The notes beneath the pieces were generated by a model. It saw only the letters and a program-made list of their open reading frames with translations. It searched no databases and was not told where the DNA came from. 32,693 bases of DNA, taken from NCBI GenBank assembly GCA_035764045.1, contig DASTZX010000117.1, positions 1-32,693 on the forward strand, written 5' to 3'. Source of the DNA: JAVDCA01 sp035764045 (GTDB lineage: Bacteria; Pseudomonadota; Alphaproteobacteria; Rhizobiales; Xanthobacteraceae). Positions 24,281 to 31,273 of the stretch are shown here, piece by piece; the stretch's first letter is position 1; each line of letters begins with the position of its first letter. Made by a program: the position numbers and the translations under genes.

Positions 24281-25636
24281 TCAGGAGAGCAGCGGCGACC
24301 ACGCCGGATCGGACGCCGCGCTCGGCGTCGCAACGCGGCGCTCGTTACGGCCGGTCAGATCGATGGTGTAGAGAGCCGGTCCCGCATTGCCGCCCGGGTC
24401 GCGGAAAAACATGAGCACGCGGCCGTTGGGCGCGAAGGTCGGTCCCTCGTTGTGGAAGCCCTCGGTCAGGACGCGCTCGCCGGAACCGTCGGGATTGATG
24501 ACGCCGATCGCGAACTGCCCGCGCGATTGGCGCGTGAAGGCGATGACGTCGCCGCGCGGCGACCACACCGGCGTCGAATAGGAGCCGTCGCCGAAGCTGA
24601 TGCGCTGCGCGTTCCCGCCGCTGGCAGCCATGACGTAGATTTGCGGCTTGCCGCCGCGATCGGACTCGAAGCAGATGTGCGACGCGTCGGGCGAATAGCA
24701 TGGCGCGGTGTCGATCGCCGCCGAGTCGGTCAGCCGCGTGATCGCCTTCGAGCCGAGATTCATCACGAAGATGTTCGAGTTGCCGCCGCGCTGGAGGCTC
24801 ATGATCACGTTGTCGCCGGCCGGCGAGAAGCGCGGCGCGAAGGTCATGCCCGGGAAGTTTCCGACCACCTCGCGCTCGCCGTTCGCGATGTTGAGGATGT
24901 AGACGCGCGGATCGCCCGGTCCGAACGACATGTAGGTGATCACCTGGCTGGTGGGCGAGAAGCGCGGCGTGAGCACGAGATCGCTGCCGCGCGTCAGATA
25001 GGTGACGTTCGCGCCGTCCTGGTCCATCAGCGCAAGGCGCTTGATGACGCGCTGGCGCGGGCCGGTCTCATCGATGAACACGACGCGGCTGTCGAAATAG
25101 CCCTTCTCGCCGGTCAGACGCTCGTAGATCGCGTCGGAGATGATATGGCCGATGCGCCGGATGTTGTCGGGCGTCGCGGAGTACTGCTTGCCCTCGAGCT
25201 GGCTGCCGGAGAACACGTCCCACAGTCGGAACTCGGCCTTGAGCCGCCCGTCGCCCTGGCGATTGATGCGGCCGACCACCAGCGCCTGCGCGTTGATCGC
25301 GCGCCAGTCGGCGAAGCGCGGCGCGGCGTCGAAATTGCTGATCCTCTCGATATAGGCGGACGGATCGATCGGCGCGAAGAGGCCGCTGCGGCCGAGATTG
25401 CCGGCGATGATCTGCGTGACGGTGCGGGCTGCCTCGGCATCTCCGGGCGACGTCGGGATGAAGTCGGGGATCCCGATCGGCATCGGCGCCACGTTGCCCT
25501 GCGTGACGTCGAGACGCAGCACCGCGCGTGCCGGCGTGACCCGCAGACCCGCGAAGGCGGCGGCCGCCGCGCCGGCGGCGAGAACGCCGCGCCTGCTGAT
25601 CGCGCCGCCGGATGATGAAGGGTCTCTCTGACGCAT
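24281..25636 (-). CDS. tolB: Tol-Pal periplasmic beta-propeller TolB
   Basis: This periplasmic protein links TolA and Pal during outer-membrane constriction. It has 451 residues from ATG 25636; a TTG at 25645 is in frame, but GGGGA is better spaced for the ATG. The signal peptide is Ala-rich and contains SRRGVLAAGAAAAAFAGL, a twin-arginine-like motif, ending near PARA-VLRLDV. Mature residues hold the TolB N-terminal domain (NVAPMPIGIPDF) and then a six-bladed propeller with repeated FSPxG/YSPDASHICFESDRGGKPQIYVM blades. It follows tolA after 34 bases. The order tolQ-tolR-tolA-tolB is standard. Confidence 0.97.
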   Translation of the reverse strand: MRQRDPSSSGGAISRRGVLAAGAAAAAFAGLRVTPARAVLRLDVTQGNVAPMPIGIPDFIPTSPGDAEAARTVTQIIAGNLGRSGLFAPIDPSAYIERISNFDAAPRFADWRAINAQALVVGRINRQGDGRLKAEFRLWDVFSGSQLEGKQYSATPDNIRRIGHIISDAIYERLTGEKGYFDSRVVFIDETGPRQRVIKRLALMDQDGANVTYLTRGSDLVLTPRFSPTSQVITYMSFGPGDPRVYILNIANGEREVVGNFPGMTFAPRFSPAGDNVIMSLQRGGNSNIFVMNLGSKAITRLTDSAAIDTAPCYSPDASHICFESDRGGKPQIYVMAASGGNAQRISFGDGSYSTPVWSPRGDVIAFTRQSRGQFAIGVINPDGSGERVLTEGFHNEGPTFAPNGRVLMFFRDPGGNAGPALYTIDLTGRNERRVATPSAASDPAWSPLLS

Positions 25637-25670
25637 CAAGTCCAATCCCCGATAATCGCGCGCTCGGCGG

Positions 25671-26645
25671 TCAGCCGCCGAACATCTCGCGCGGATCGAA
25701 ATTCACCTCGACATCCTTCCACACGTCGTACTTGGCGGGCGGCATGAAGGTGTAAGGCGCGCATTTGCGGATGCCGCGCACGGCGGCTTCGGCAGCGACC
25801 TGGAACAGGGGAGCGCCGCTGCGGTTCATCACCATCGGATCGGCGGCGAGCGCCCCGTCCTTGCGGAACTGAATGCGCACGGTGACGATGAGGTCGCGCG
25901 CGTTCTGCACCCCGACCGGAACGTCCCAGCAGTCGCGCAGCCGCGCCTGCAGCGCGGCGAGCTCGGTGACCGACAGCGTCGCCGCCGCACCGGTCGGCGC
26001 GCCGATCGACGCGACCTGATTGAGGCTCGCGCCCGTCGCGGCGTTGCGCTGGGGCGCGCGGCGGTCGAGCAGCGCCAGGCGGCTCTCGATCGAGGCGGCG
26101 TCGAATTTCTCCTGCTCGCGCTTCTTCGCTTCCTCGCGCTTCCTGGCTTCCTCTTTCTTCTTCGCCTCTTCGCGCTTCTTGGCCTCGGCGAGCTTCTTGG
26201 CTTCCTCTTTCTTCTTCGCCTCCTCGCGCTTGAGCGCCTCGGCGATCGCATCGACGTCCGGCTCCGGCTTGTCGGGCTTCGCCTCCGCCTTCTCCGGTTG
26301 CGGCTCGGGCGGCTTGGCTTCCGGCGGCTTGGTCTCCGGCGGTTTGGGCGCGGGCGGCGGCGGCGCGGCTGCGGCGGTCGGCGCGATCTCCGGCTTGTCC
26401 GACACCTTCGCCGTCGGATCCTTCACGGTCTTGGTCTCGTCCGCGACCTTGTCGACGATCGGCTTCGGCGTCGGCGTCTTCTCGCCGGTCTTCAGTCCGG
26501 CCGTGATCTGGGTGAGCTCCGTGTCGGAGATCATGTCGACCGGGATCGCTTCCGTCGATTCGATCTTGGTCGAGGGCAGCGTCACCAGCAGCCACACCAG
26601 CAGCGCCAGGTGCAGGAGGGTCGATATGGTGAGCCCCGTGCGCAT
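25671..26645 (-). CDS. tolA: Tol-Pal inner-membrane energy transducer TolA
   Basis: This protein spans the periplasm and transmits TolQR energy to TolB-Pal. It has 324 residues: a single N-terminal anchor (ISTLLHLALLVWLLVTLP, residues 7-24), a Pro/Lys-rich stretch (55-130), a Lys/Glu coiled-coil region with repeated EEAKK/REEAKKKEEA units (about 135-185, DNA repeats at about 26105-26240), and a TolA C-terminal domain with SVTELAALQARLRDCWDVPVG, TVRIQFRKDGALAADPMV and PYTFMPPAKYDVWKDVEVNFDP. It starts 10 bases after the tolR stop. The KE-rich helix is the longest low-complexity part of the window and probably varies in length between strains. Confidence 0.97.
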   Translation of the reverse strand: MRTGLTISTLLHLALLVWLLVTLPSTKIESTEAIPVDMISDTELTQITAGLKTGEKTPTPKPIVDKVADETKTVKDPTAKVSDKPEIAPTAAAAPPPPAPKPPETKPPEAKPPEPQPEKAEAKPDKPEPDVDAIAEALKREEAKKKEEAKKLAEAKKREEAKKKEEARKREEAKKREQEKFDAASIESRLALLDRRAPQRNAATGASLNQVASIGAPTGAAATLSVTELAALQARLRDCWDVPVGVQNARDLIVTVRIQFRKDGALAADPMVMNRSGAPLFQVAAEAAVRGIRKCAPYTFMPPAKYDVWKDVEVNFDPREMFGG

Positions 26646-26655
26646 GACGTGTTCG

Positions 26656-27114
<459 letters not shown>

Positions 27115-27118
27115 GCGT

Positions 27119-27802
27119 TCACGTCCCCGTGCTCATTCCTCGCTCGTCGATCTGCCGCGACAAGATGGCGGCAAACTCGTCGGCGAACCCCTCCATCCGG
27201 TGTGCCTGCTTGTTCACCTCGGCCGAGAATTTATTATAAAAAATGGTCGCCGGTATGGCCGCCATGAGGCCGATCGCGGTGGCGAACAGGGCCTCAGCGA
27301 TGCCCGGGGCGACCACCGTCAGCGAGGTATTCTGCGACTGGGCGATCGACTGGAAGCTGGTCATGATGCCCCAGACGGTGCCGAACAGGCCGATGAAGGG
27401 GCCCGCCGAGCCGACCGTCGCCAGGACCAGGAGCCGGCGCTCCAGCCGCTCGACCTCGCGCGCGATGGTCACGTCCATCACCTTCTCGATGCGCATCTGA
27501 AGGCCCGCAAACGAGCGCGACGGCCCCTCGAAGCTGCGCTTCCATTCGCGCATCGCTGCGACAAAGAGCGCGCCCATCGACGTGTTCGGCCGCGCGGAGA
27601 GCGTGCGGTACAGGTCCTCGAGCGACTGGCCCGACCAGAAGGCCTGCTCGAACTTGTCCATGTCACGCCGGGTCCGGCGATAGAGGACGGTCTTGTCGAT
27701 CACGATGGCCCACACCCAAATGGATGCCAGCAGCAGACCGATCATCACCGAGTAGCTGACCAGCCCGTGCAGCTGAACAAACAGGCCGAAAATCGGGTCC
27801 AT
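27119..27802 (-). CDS. tolQ: Tol-Pal inner-membrane proton-channel subunit TolQ
   Basis: This MotA/TolQ/ExbB-family protein has 227 residues and three membrane spans: about 16-36 (YSVMIGLLLASIWVWAIVI), then a pair in the C-terminal half (LVLATVGSAGPFIGLFGTVWGIMTSF and EALFATAIGLMAAIPATIFYNKF). The GLFGTVWGIM stretch is the TolQ signature. I chose ATG 27802, preceded by GGAAGGA about 5 bases upstream; the longer frame to 27949 adds non-conserved sequence. A 249-base gap with a CtrA-like box separates it from ybgC, so tolQRAB probably has its own promoter as well as possible read-through. Confidence 0.97.
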   Translation of the reverse strand: MDPIFGLFVQLHGLVSYSVMIGLLLASIWVWAIVIDKTVLYRRTRRDMDKFEQAFWSGQSLEDLYRTLSARPNTSMGALFVAAMREWKRSFEGPSRSFAGLQMRIEKVMDVTIAREVERLERRLLVLATVGSAGPFIGLFGTVWGIMTSFQSIAQSQNTSLTVVAPGIAEALFATAIGLMAAIPATIFYNKFSAEVNKQAHRMEGFADEFAAILSRQIDERGMSTGT

Positions 27803-28019
27803 AGCGCGTCCTTCCGGCTGTCCCGCAAAGCATTCGGACCGGGGTGGCGCAATTGCTGGACTGAGGGGAGCCCCGGCGACATCGCAAGCGGATTCCGCCG
27901 ATACCGAAAACTGCGCGCGGAACCGAGCCGGCCACCCCCCACGGGCCACGATGTCCGTGCGAACTTGTCCAAACTAGGGCACCGCACCGGTTTACCCGCG
28001 CAACAGGCCCCGATTGGGG

Positions 28020-28034
28020 TTAATGGTTGGTTAC
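28020..28034. promoter_or_regulatory. CtrA-like box upstream of tolQ
   Basis: TTAA-N7-TTAC matches the CtrA consensus TTAA-N7-TTAA at 7 of 8 positions. It lies about 220 bases before the tolQ start, just past the ybgC stop. A small CCCC/GGGG hairpin (28008-28019) is adjacent. Confidence 0.35.
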
Positions 28035-28051
28035 CGCGGCGGGACGTCGCC

Positions 28052-28510
28052 TCACCCGCCTCCCGCCCGGTCGGCGCCAAGCGCAAGCCGCAGCGGCTTC
28101 GGGATCGGCCGGGCCCGGCCGCCCGACACGAACGCGACCCGCACCTGCGCCTCCACCAGCACGTCCTCGCCGCGCGCGACCGTCTGGGAAAGCGTGATCG
28201 AGGCGCCCTTCACCTCGGCCGGGACGGTGGTGACCGTGAGCACGTCGTCCATGCGGGCGGGCGCGCGGAAGTCGAGCGTCATCGCGCGCACCACGAAGGC
28301 GAAGCCCGGCGCCTCCCTGGCGGTCTCCTCGAACAGGCCGCGCTGGTCGGCGCCGAGCAGGCGCAGGAAATTGGTGCGCCCGCGCTCCATGAAGTGGAGG
28401 TAGTTGGCATGATAGACGATGCCGGAGAAATCCGTGTCCTCGTAATAGACGCGGATCGCCATCACATGGCGGCCGTCGCGAATCTCGCCGTCGAGCGTCG
28501 ATGCGCTCAC
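28052..28510 (-). CDS. ybgC: Tol-Pal-associated acyl-CoA thioesterase YbgC
   Basis: This hotdog-fold thioesterase has 152 residues. The family motif VYYEDTDFSGIVYHANYLHFMERGR is intact, with Asp27 as the expected catalytic residue and HANY following. It is usually encoded at the head of the tol-pal cluster and is thought to act on acyl-ACP or short acyl-CoA in phospholipid metabolism. The start is a GTG at 28510 overlapping the ruvB stop by 4 bases (GTGA), so it is coupled to ruvB; an internal ATG at 28462 (MAIRVYY) is an alternative start giving 136 residues. Confidence 0.95.
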   Translation of the reverse strand: MSASTLDGEIRDGRHVMAIRVYYEDTDFSGIVYHANYLHFMERGRTNFLRLLGADQRGLFEETAREAPGFAFVVRAMTLDFRAPARMDDVLTVTTVPAEVKGASITLSQTVARGEDVLVEAQVRVAFVSGGRARPIPKPLRLALGADRAGGG

Positions 28511-29556
28511 TCGTCCGCCTCCGGTCCGAACAGGCCGAATTGCGCCGGATCGCGCGCCGGCTCGGCGAGCCCGAGATGGCGGAACGCGTGACCGGTCAAC
28601 AGCCGTCCGCGCGGCGTGCGCTGGACCAGGCCCTGCTGGATCAGGAACGGCTCGATGATCTCCTCGATCGCGTCGCGCGGCTCGGACAGCGCCGCCGCGA
28701 TCGTCTCCACGCCCACCGGCCCCCCGCCGTAGTTCATGGCGATGGTGGTGAGGTAGCGCCGGTCCATGCCGTCGAGCCCGCGGTCGTCGACCTCGAGCGC
28801 GACCAGCGCGCGGTCGGCGATCCTGCGGTCGATCGCCGTCGCCTTGTCGACATGGGCGAAGTCGCGCACGCGGCGCAACAGCCGGCCGGCGATGCGCGGG
28901 GTGCCGCGCGCGCGCCGCGCAATCTCGTTCGCGCCCTCCGGCGTCATGCCGATGCCGAGCACGCGCGCGCCGCGGTTGACGATCAGCTCGAGCTCGGCCT
29001 CGGTGTAGAAGTTGAGCCGCATCGGGATGCCGAAGCGATCGCGCAGCGGATTGGTCAGGAGCCCGGCGCGCGTGGTCGCGCCGACCAGTGTGAAGCGTGC
29101 AAGGTCGATCTTGACCGAGCGCGCCGCCGGCCCTTCGCCGATGATGAGATCGAGCTGGAAATCCTCCATCGCCGGATAGAGGACTTCCTCGACCGCCGGG
29201 TTGAGCCGGTGAATCTCGTCGATGAACAGGACGTCGCGTTCCTCGAGGTTCGTCAGCAGCGCCGCGAGATCGCCCGCCTTGGCGATCACCGGCCCCGAGG
29301 TGGCACGGAAGTTCACGCCGAGCTCGCGCGCGACGATCTGCGCCAGCGTGGTCTTGCCGAGCCCCGGCGGGCCGACGAACAGGACGTGGTCGAGCGCGTC
29401 GTTGCGGGCGCGCGCCGCCTGGATGAACACCGTCAGGTTCGCGCGCGCCTGCTCCTGGCCGATGAATTCGTCGAGCTTCTGCGGGCGCAGCGAGGCTTCC
29501 GCCACGTCCTCGTCGCGGCGTTCGGCGGACACGAGCTTGCGTCCCGGCGTGCTCAC
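28507..29556 (-). CDS. ruvB: Holliday junction branch migration ATPase RuvB
   Basis: This hexameric AAA+ motor drives Holliday junction migration with RuvA. It has 349 residues, the family norm. Features are SLRPQKLDEFIGQ, Walker A GPPGLGKT (62-69), Walker B VLFIDEIHRLNPAVEE, the RuvB-specific LIIGEGPAARSVKIDL beta-hairpin region, sensor LVGATTRAGLLTNPLRDRFGI, and the C-terminal winged helix with FLIQQGLVQRTPRGR. The start is a GTG at 29556. It is separated from ruvA by the deaminase gene and overlaps ybgC by 4 bases. Confidence 0.98.
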   Translation of the reverse strand: MSTPGRKLVSAERRDEDVAEASLRPQKLDEFIGQEQARANLTVFIQAARARNDALDHVLFVGPPGLGKTTLAQIVARELGVNFRATSGPVIAKAGDLAALLTNLEERDVLFIDEIHRLNPAVEEVLYPAMEDFQLDLIIGEGPAARSVKIDLARFTLVGATTRAGLLTNPLRDRFGIPMRLNFYTEAELELIVNRGARVLGIGMTPEGANEIARRARGTPRIAGRLLRRVRDFAHVDKATAIDRRIADRALVALEVDDRGLDGMDRRYLTTIAMNYGGGPVGVETIAAALSEPRDAIEEIIEPFLIQQGLVQRTPRGRLLTGHAFRHLGLAEPARDPAQFGLFGPEADE

Positions 29557-29575
29557 GGCGCGCTCACCCGTCCCC

Positions 29576-30013
29576 TCACCATCGTCCCGGTCCCCGCATG
29601 TACTTGTTGGGAAGCAGCTCGGCGATGGTCGCGACCGTCGCTTCGTCGCCGTTCGGCACGATCACCCGCGCCTTGGCATCGTAGTCATGGATGATCTCCC
29701 GGCACGACCCACAGGGCGAGACCACCGCGATGCTCTGGTCCTTTTCGCCGGGCTTGGGATGGCGCACCGCCACGATGGTCTCGATGCCCTGGTCGCCGGC
29801 TTCGGTGATCGCGCGGCCGATCGCCACCGCCTCGGCGCACACCGCCATCCGGCCCAGATAGGCGTCGATATTGACCCCGGTGATGATGCGCCCGTCGCGC
29901 GTGCGCAGCGCCGCCCCGACCTCCTGCCATTCGTTGCGATAGCGCTTGCGGATGGCGTCGCGCGCCGCCTCGATCAGCGCGTGGTCCTTGGGCCCGAGAG
30001 GCGCACCGGTCAT
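29576..30013 (-). CDS. Cytidine-deaminase-fold protein resembling blasticidin-S deaminase
   Basis: This zinc-dependent deaminase has 145 residues. The zinc site is complete: CAE (Cys59, catalytic Glu61) and PCGSC (Cys101, Cys104). Several segments look closer to fungal blasticidin-S deaminase than to ordinary Cdd as I remember them: GAALRTRDGRIITGVNI, SPCGSCREII and a C-terminal ELLPNKYMRGP, where the fungal enzyme has ELLPSGY. The natural substrate could be cytidine or a modified cytosine nucleoside. Its ATG overlaps the ruvA stop by 4 bases (ATGA) and it ends 19 bases before ruvB, so it is a member of the ruv operon. Name and substrate are not certain, so I give no gene symbol. Confidence 0.85.
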   Translation of the reverse strand: MTGAPLGPKDHALIEAARDAIRKRYRNEWQEVGAALRTRDGRIITGVNIDAYLGRMAVCAEAVAIGRAITEAGDQGIETIVAVRHPKPGEKDQSIAVVSPCGSCREIIHDYDAKARVIVPNGDEATVATIAELLPNKYMRGPGRW

Positions 30014-30627
30014 CGGGCGAGCTCCTTGAGGGCGGCGCGGATCAGCCGTGCCGCGTCCGCGCCTTCCCCGCTCGCCTGCGTTGCGGCGGCGACCGCGGCC
30101 GCCGCCTGCGGCTGCCCATAGCCCAAGTTGACCAGCGCCGAGACGGCGTCCGCCACCGGCCGTGGCGCGCGGCTCTCCTCCAGTGCGCCGGAGAGCTGCA
30201 CCACCGCGGGATCGACCGCGCTGTAGGCCGGCGCCTTGTCCTTGAGCTCGGTCACGACGCGCTCGGCCACCTTCGGCCCGACGCCTGGGGCGCGCGCGAT
30301 CATCCCCTTGTCGCGCGTCGCAATGGCGCTGGCGAGATCGGCCGGCTTGTGGGTCGAGAGGATCGACAGGGCCACCTTGGTGCCGACCCCCTGCACCGTC
30401 TGGAGCAGGCGAAACCACTCGCGCTCGAGGTCGGAGAGGAAGCCGAACAGCCGGATCTGGTCCTCGCGCACATGCGTCTCGATCGCGAGCGTGACGGCCT
30501 CGCCCGCCGGCGGCAGCGCCTGCAGGGTGCGGACCGAGCAATGCACCAGGTAGCCGACGCCGTGCACGTCGACGAGAACGGAGTCCTCGCCGTAGCTGTC
30601 GATCACGCCCTTGAGCTTCCCGATCAT
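30010..30627 (-). CDS. ruvA: Holliday junction DNA helicase subunit RuvA
   Basis: This junction-binding tetramer loads RuvB. It has 205 residues from ATG 30627. Domain I is the OB fold (MIGKLKGVIDSYGEDSVLVDVHGVGYLVHCS); domain II has the two helix-hairpin-helix motifs (LLQTVQGVGTKVALSILS and ARAPGVGPKVAERVVTELKDK). A flexible linker leads to domain III (ADAVSALVNLGYGQPQAAAAV), which binds RuvB. The ATG overlaps the ruvC stop by 4 bases and the stop overlaps the deaminase start by 4 bases. The linker is a little Ala-rich, and nothing is missing. Confidence 0.97.
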   Translation of the reverse strand: MIGKLKGVIDSYGEDSVLVDVHGVGYLVHCSVRTLQALPPAGEAVTLAIETHVREDQIRLFGFLSDLEREWFRLLQTVQGVGTKVALSILSTHKPADLASAIATRDKGMIARAPGVGPKVAERVVTELKDKAPAYSAVDPAVVQLSGALEESRAPRPVADAVSALVNLGYGQPQAAAAVAAATQASGEGADAARLIRAALKELAR

Positions 30628-31130
30628 GTCGCCGCGGCCCTCAGCACGGCGCTTTGCCTGTGGTGCGCGTGACAGATCGCGATCGCGAGCGCATCGGCTG
30701 CGTCGTGCGTTCGCGGATCGGCCTTGGGCAGCAGCACGCCGATCATGGCCCGGATCTGCGCCTTCTCGCCGTGGCCGGCGCCGACGATGGTCTTCTTGAC
30801 CAGGTTGGGCGCATATTCGGCCACCGCAACCCCGGCGCTGGCCGGCGCGAGCAGCGCGATGCCGCGCGCCTGACCAAGCTTGAGCGTCGCCGCCGCGTCG
30901 CTGTTCACGAACGTGGCTTCGACCGCCGCCTCGGCGGGGCGGAATTCGTCCACCACCCGTACCAGCCCCGTATGCAGCGCGACCAGCCGCACCGCCAGGG
31001 CGGCCTTGTCGTCGGACGCGACCGAGCCGCAGGCCACGAATATCAGCCGGTCGCCCTCGACGTCGATCACGCCCCAGCCGGTGCGCCGGAGCCCCGGGTC
31101 GATGCCGAGAATGCGAATCGCCTGCCTCAT
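30624..31130 (-). CDS. ruvC: Holliday junction resolvase RuvC
   Basis: This endonuclease resolves Holliday junctions. It has 168 residues (the family has about 173). Active-site acidic residues are visible: Asp11 in ILGIDPGLRRTGWGVID, a glutamate in AAVEATFVN, and the C-terminal DPRTHDAADALAIAICHAH block. The start is ATG 31130; the longer frame to 31259 adds non-conserved residues, and the ribosome site is weak. A TTGTCG-N17-TATCAA promoter candidate on the minus strand would put the transcript start within a few bases of this ATG. It is the first gene of ruvC-ruvA-deaminase-ruvB-ybgC and is divergent from the chemotaxis receptor gene. Confidence 0.96.
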   Translation of the reverse strand: MRQAIRILGIDPGLRRTGWGVIDVEGDRLIFVACGSVASDDKAALAVRLVALHTGLVRVVDEFRPAEAAVEATFVNSDAAATLKLGQARGIALLAPASAGVAVAEYAPNLVKKTIVGAGHGEKAQIRAMIGVLLPKADPRTHDAADALAIAICHAHHRQSAVLRAAAT

Positions 31131-31168
31131 CTCGCGTCTTGATACCCCCGCCGGACGGCGCCGACAAA

Positions 31169-31204
31169 TTGCCGCGCCGGACGGTAAAATTAATCTCGGG
31201 TAAA
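31169..31204 (+). promoter_or_regulatory. Promoter candidate and CtrA-like box for the chemotaxis receptor
   Basis: TTGCCG (31169-31174) and TAATCT (31191-31196) are 16 bases apart and could form a sigma-70 promoter. Overlapping it, TTAA-N7-TAAA (31190-31204) matches the CtrA consensus at 7 of 8 positions. The receptor ATG is 69 bases further on. CtrA controls motility genes in many alphaproteobacteria. Confidence 0.35.
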
Positions 31205-31273
31205 GGCGCTCCGGGCAATTTTCCAGGGTGGGACGCGCGGGCACGGTCATCGCCCGCAAGCTGGAATCGGGAC

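Noticed and set aside
26105..26240. Tandem-like DNA repeats resembling a satellite or CRISPR
   Set aside because: They encode the Lys/Glu-rich TolA coiled coil; units are irregular and there are no spacers.
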